This document shows positions 4,637 through 5,168 of a DNA stretch of 5,168 nt, piece by piece. Source of the DNA: Desulfobacteraceae bacterium (GTDB taxonomy: Bacteria > Desulfobacterota > Desulfobacteria > Desulfobacterales > ETH-SRB1); assembly GCA_030638305.1 (NCBI GenBank), contig DAOWEW010000221.1, positions 1 through 5,168 on the forward strand, written 5' to 3'. How positions within the stretch are numbered: the first letter of the stretch is position 1; every line of letters begins with the position of its first letter. The position numbers were made by a program, and so were the translations under genes. The notes under the pieces were generated by a model that saw only the letters and a list, made by a program, of their open reading frames with translations, ran no database searches and had not been told where the DNA came from.

Positions 4637-5168
4637 ACAAGAATTCTGCTCTCTCTTTTCTTATTCAGTCATGTTTTGGAAACATTGATAACGGAACCAG
4701 GCGCGATCTGGAGAATATCAGCCATTTCCACACCAGGGAAAAAAGAGAGTTTCTCTTTCATGAACAAGAAGAAGGCAAATTCGGCTACTTTCTTGCCTTA
4801 GGCAGTGTCAAACTTTTTAGGGCAAATGCGGATGGCAAGGAGGTAGCCATCAGGTTTATCCGCCCCGGAGAGTTGATTGGATGGCTTGTAGTACTCGTGG
4901 AAGGCCGGTACCCTGTTAGTGCCATCTGTTTGAAACATGTCGAAACTCTGGCTATTGATATCAATGGATTGCGTGGTATGCTCAAAGATTGCCCAAATTT
5001 TGCAATGCGCATGTTTGAATATATCGCCAGGCGGCAAAGAGACTGCTTAAACAGCATAAAAGATCTGGCGCTTTCCTGTCCTGGAAAACGTTTCCTGAAT
5101 TACTTAAATCATCTTTCCATGGATGCGGGTTCTTCCTTCTTTCAACTGCCTGTGCCCAAGCATGAAAT
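4633..5168 (+). CDS. Crp/Fnr-family transcriptional regulator, C-terminus beyond right edge
   Basis: From the ATG at 4633 there are 178 open codons to the edge. The sensor domain is a cyclic-nucleotide-binding-type beta-roll: EFLFHEQEEG (39-48), YFLALGSVKLFRANADGKE (52-70), VAIRFIRPGELIGW (71-84). A long dimerisation helix follows (about 112-148), with FAMRMFEYIARRQRDCL. The last visible residues, FFQLPVPKHE, are where these proteins enter the DNA-binding helix-turn-helix, which therefore lies just outside. The FNR iron-sulfur cysteine cluster near the N-terminus is absent (only Cys14), so it is not a classical FNR; DNR- or HcpR-like sensing of another signal is possible but cannot be assigned. 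GAGGA lies 12 bases before the ATG, and the start overlaps a short frame's stop. Next to moaA it may control cofactor or molybdoenzyme genes, but that is an inference. Confidence 0.9.
   Translation, partial: MNKNSALSFLIQSCFGNIDNGTRRDLENISHFHTREKREFLFHEQEEGKFGYFLALGSVKLFRANADGKEVAIRFIRPGELIGWLVVLVEGRYPVSAICLKHVETLAIDINGLRGMLKDCPNFAMRMFEYIARRQRDCLNSIKDLALSCPGKRFLNYLNHLSMDAGSSFFQLPVPKHE

Noticed and set aside
4785..5057. Minus-strand open frames of 79-90 codons opposite the regulator
   Set aside because: They lie opposite a clearly recognisable Crp/Fnr-type coding frame and show no family features.
1..5168. CRISPR array, tRNA or rRNA genes
   Set aside because: No regularly spaced repeats and no tRNA- or rRNA-like sequence blocks were seen on either strand.

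Overview
The window looks like a molybdenum/tungsten cofactor neighbourhood from an anaerobic bacterium, most likely a sulfate-reducing or related Desulfobacterota (Deltaproteobacteria). Three things suggest this: a short MoaE-like protein of a type I associate with that group, a WtpBC-type (archaeal-like) tungstate/molybdate transporter, and an alginate-export-family outer membrane protein. No 16S or other decisive taxonomic marker is present, so the assignment is an inference.

Layout. The left half is all on the minus strand. In transcription order (right to left) it holds the 3' remains of an outer membrane beta-barrel gene (about 3122-2580), the permease wtpB (2517-1723), the ATPase wtpC (1726-689), a MoaE-like gene (554-198) and the N-terminal part of moaC (189 to the left edge). 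The right half is on the plus strand: a scrambled 300-base stretch with short ORF remnants, a promoter-like site and a strong RNA hairpin (about 3130-3430), then complete moaA (3430-4401), an AT-rich promoter region with a palindrome (4445-4484), a short ORF, and a Crp/Fnr-family regulator cut by the right edge just before its DNA-binding helix-turn-helix (4633 onward).

How the genes fit together. WtpB and WtpC would form the membrane and ATPase parts of an oxyanion importer. MoaA and MoaC convert GTP to cyclic pyranopterin monophosphate, and the MoaE-like protein would act in the next step, sulfur insertion to molybdopterin. The periplasmic binding protein (WtpA) and MoaD are not in the window.

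The most notable unexplained structure is a 25-base inverted repeat (23/25 matching). One copy sits at the 3' end of wtpC (667-691). The other (3029-3053, opposite strand) lies inside the outer membrane gene remnant, at what looks like an internal deletion, and supplies an in-frame TAG. The repeats face each other around the whole wtpBC block, which suggests that this block, or an element whose ends remain, was rearranged here. Two promoter-like sites, before moaE and before the regulator, each carry a perfect palindrome over the -10 region at the same distance from the -35 box. The moaA leader can form a hairpin with a possible pseudoknot. I found no complete novel system; these are leads.
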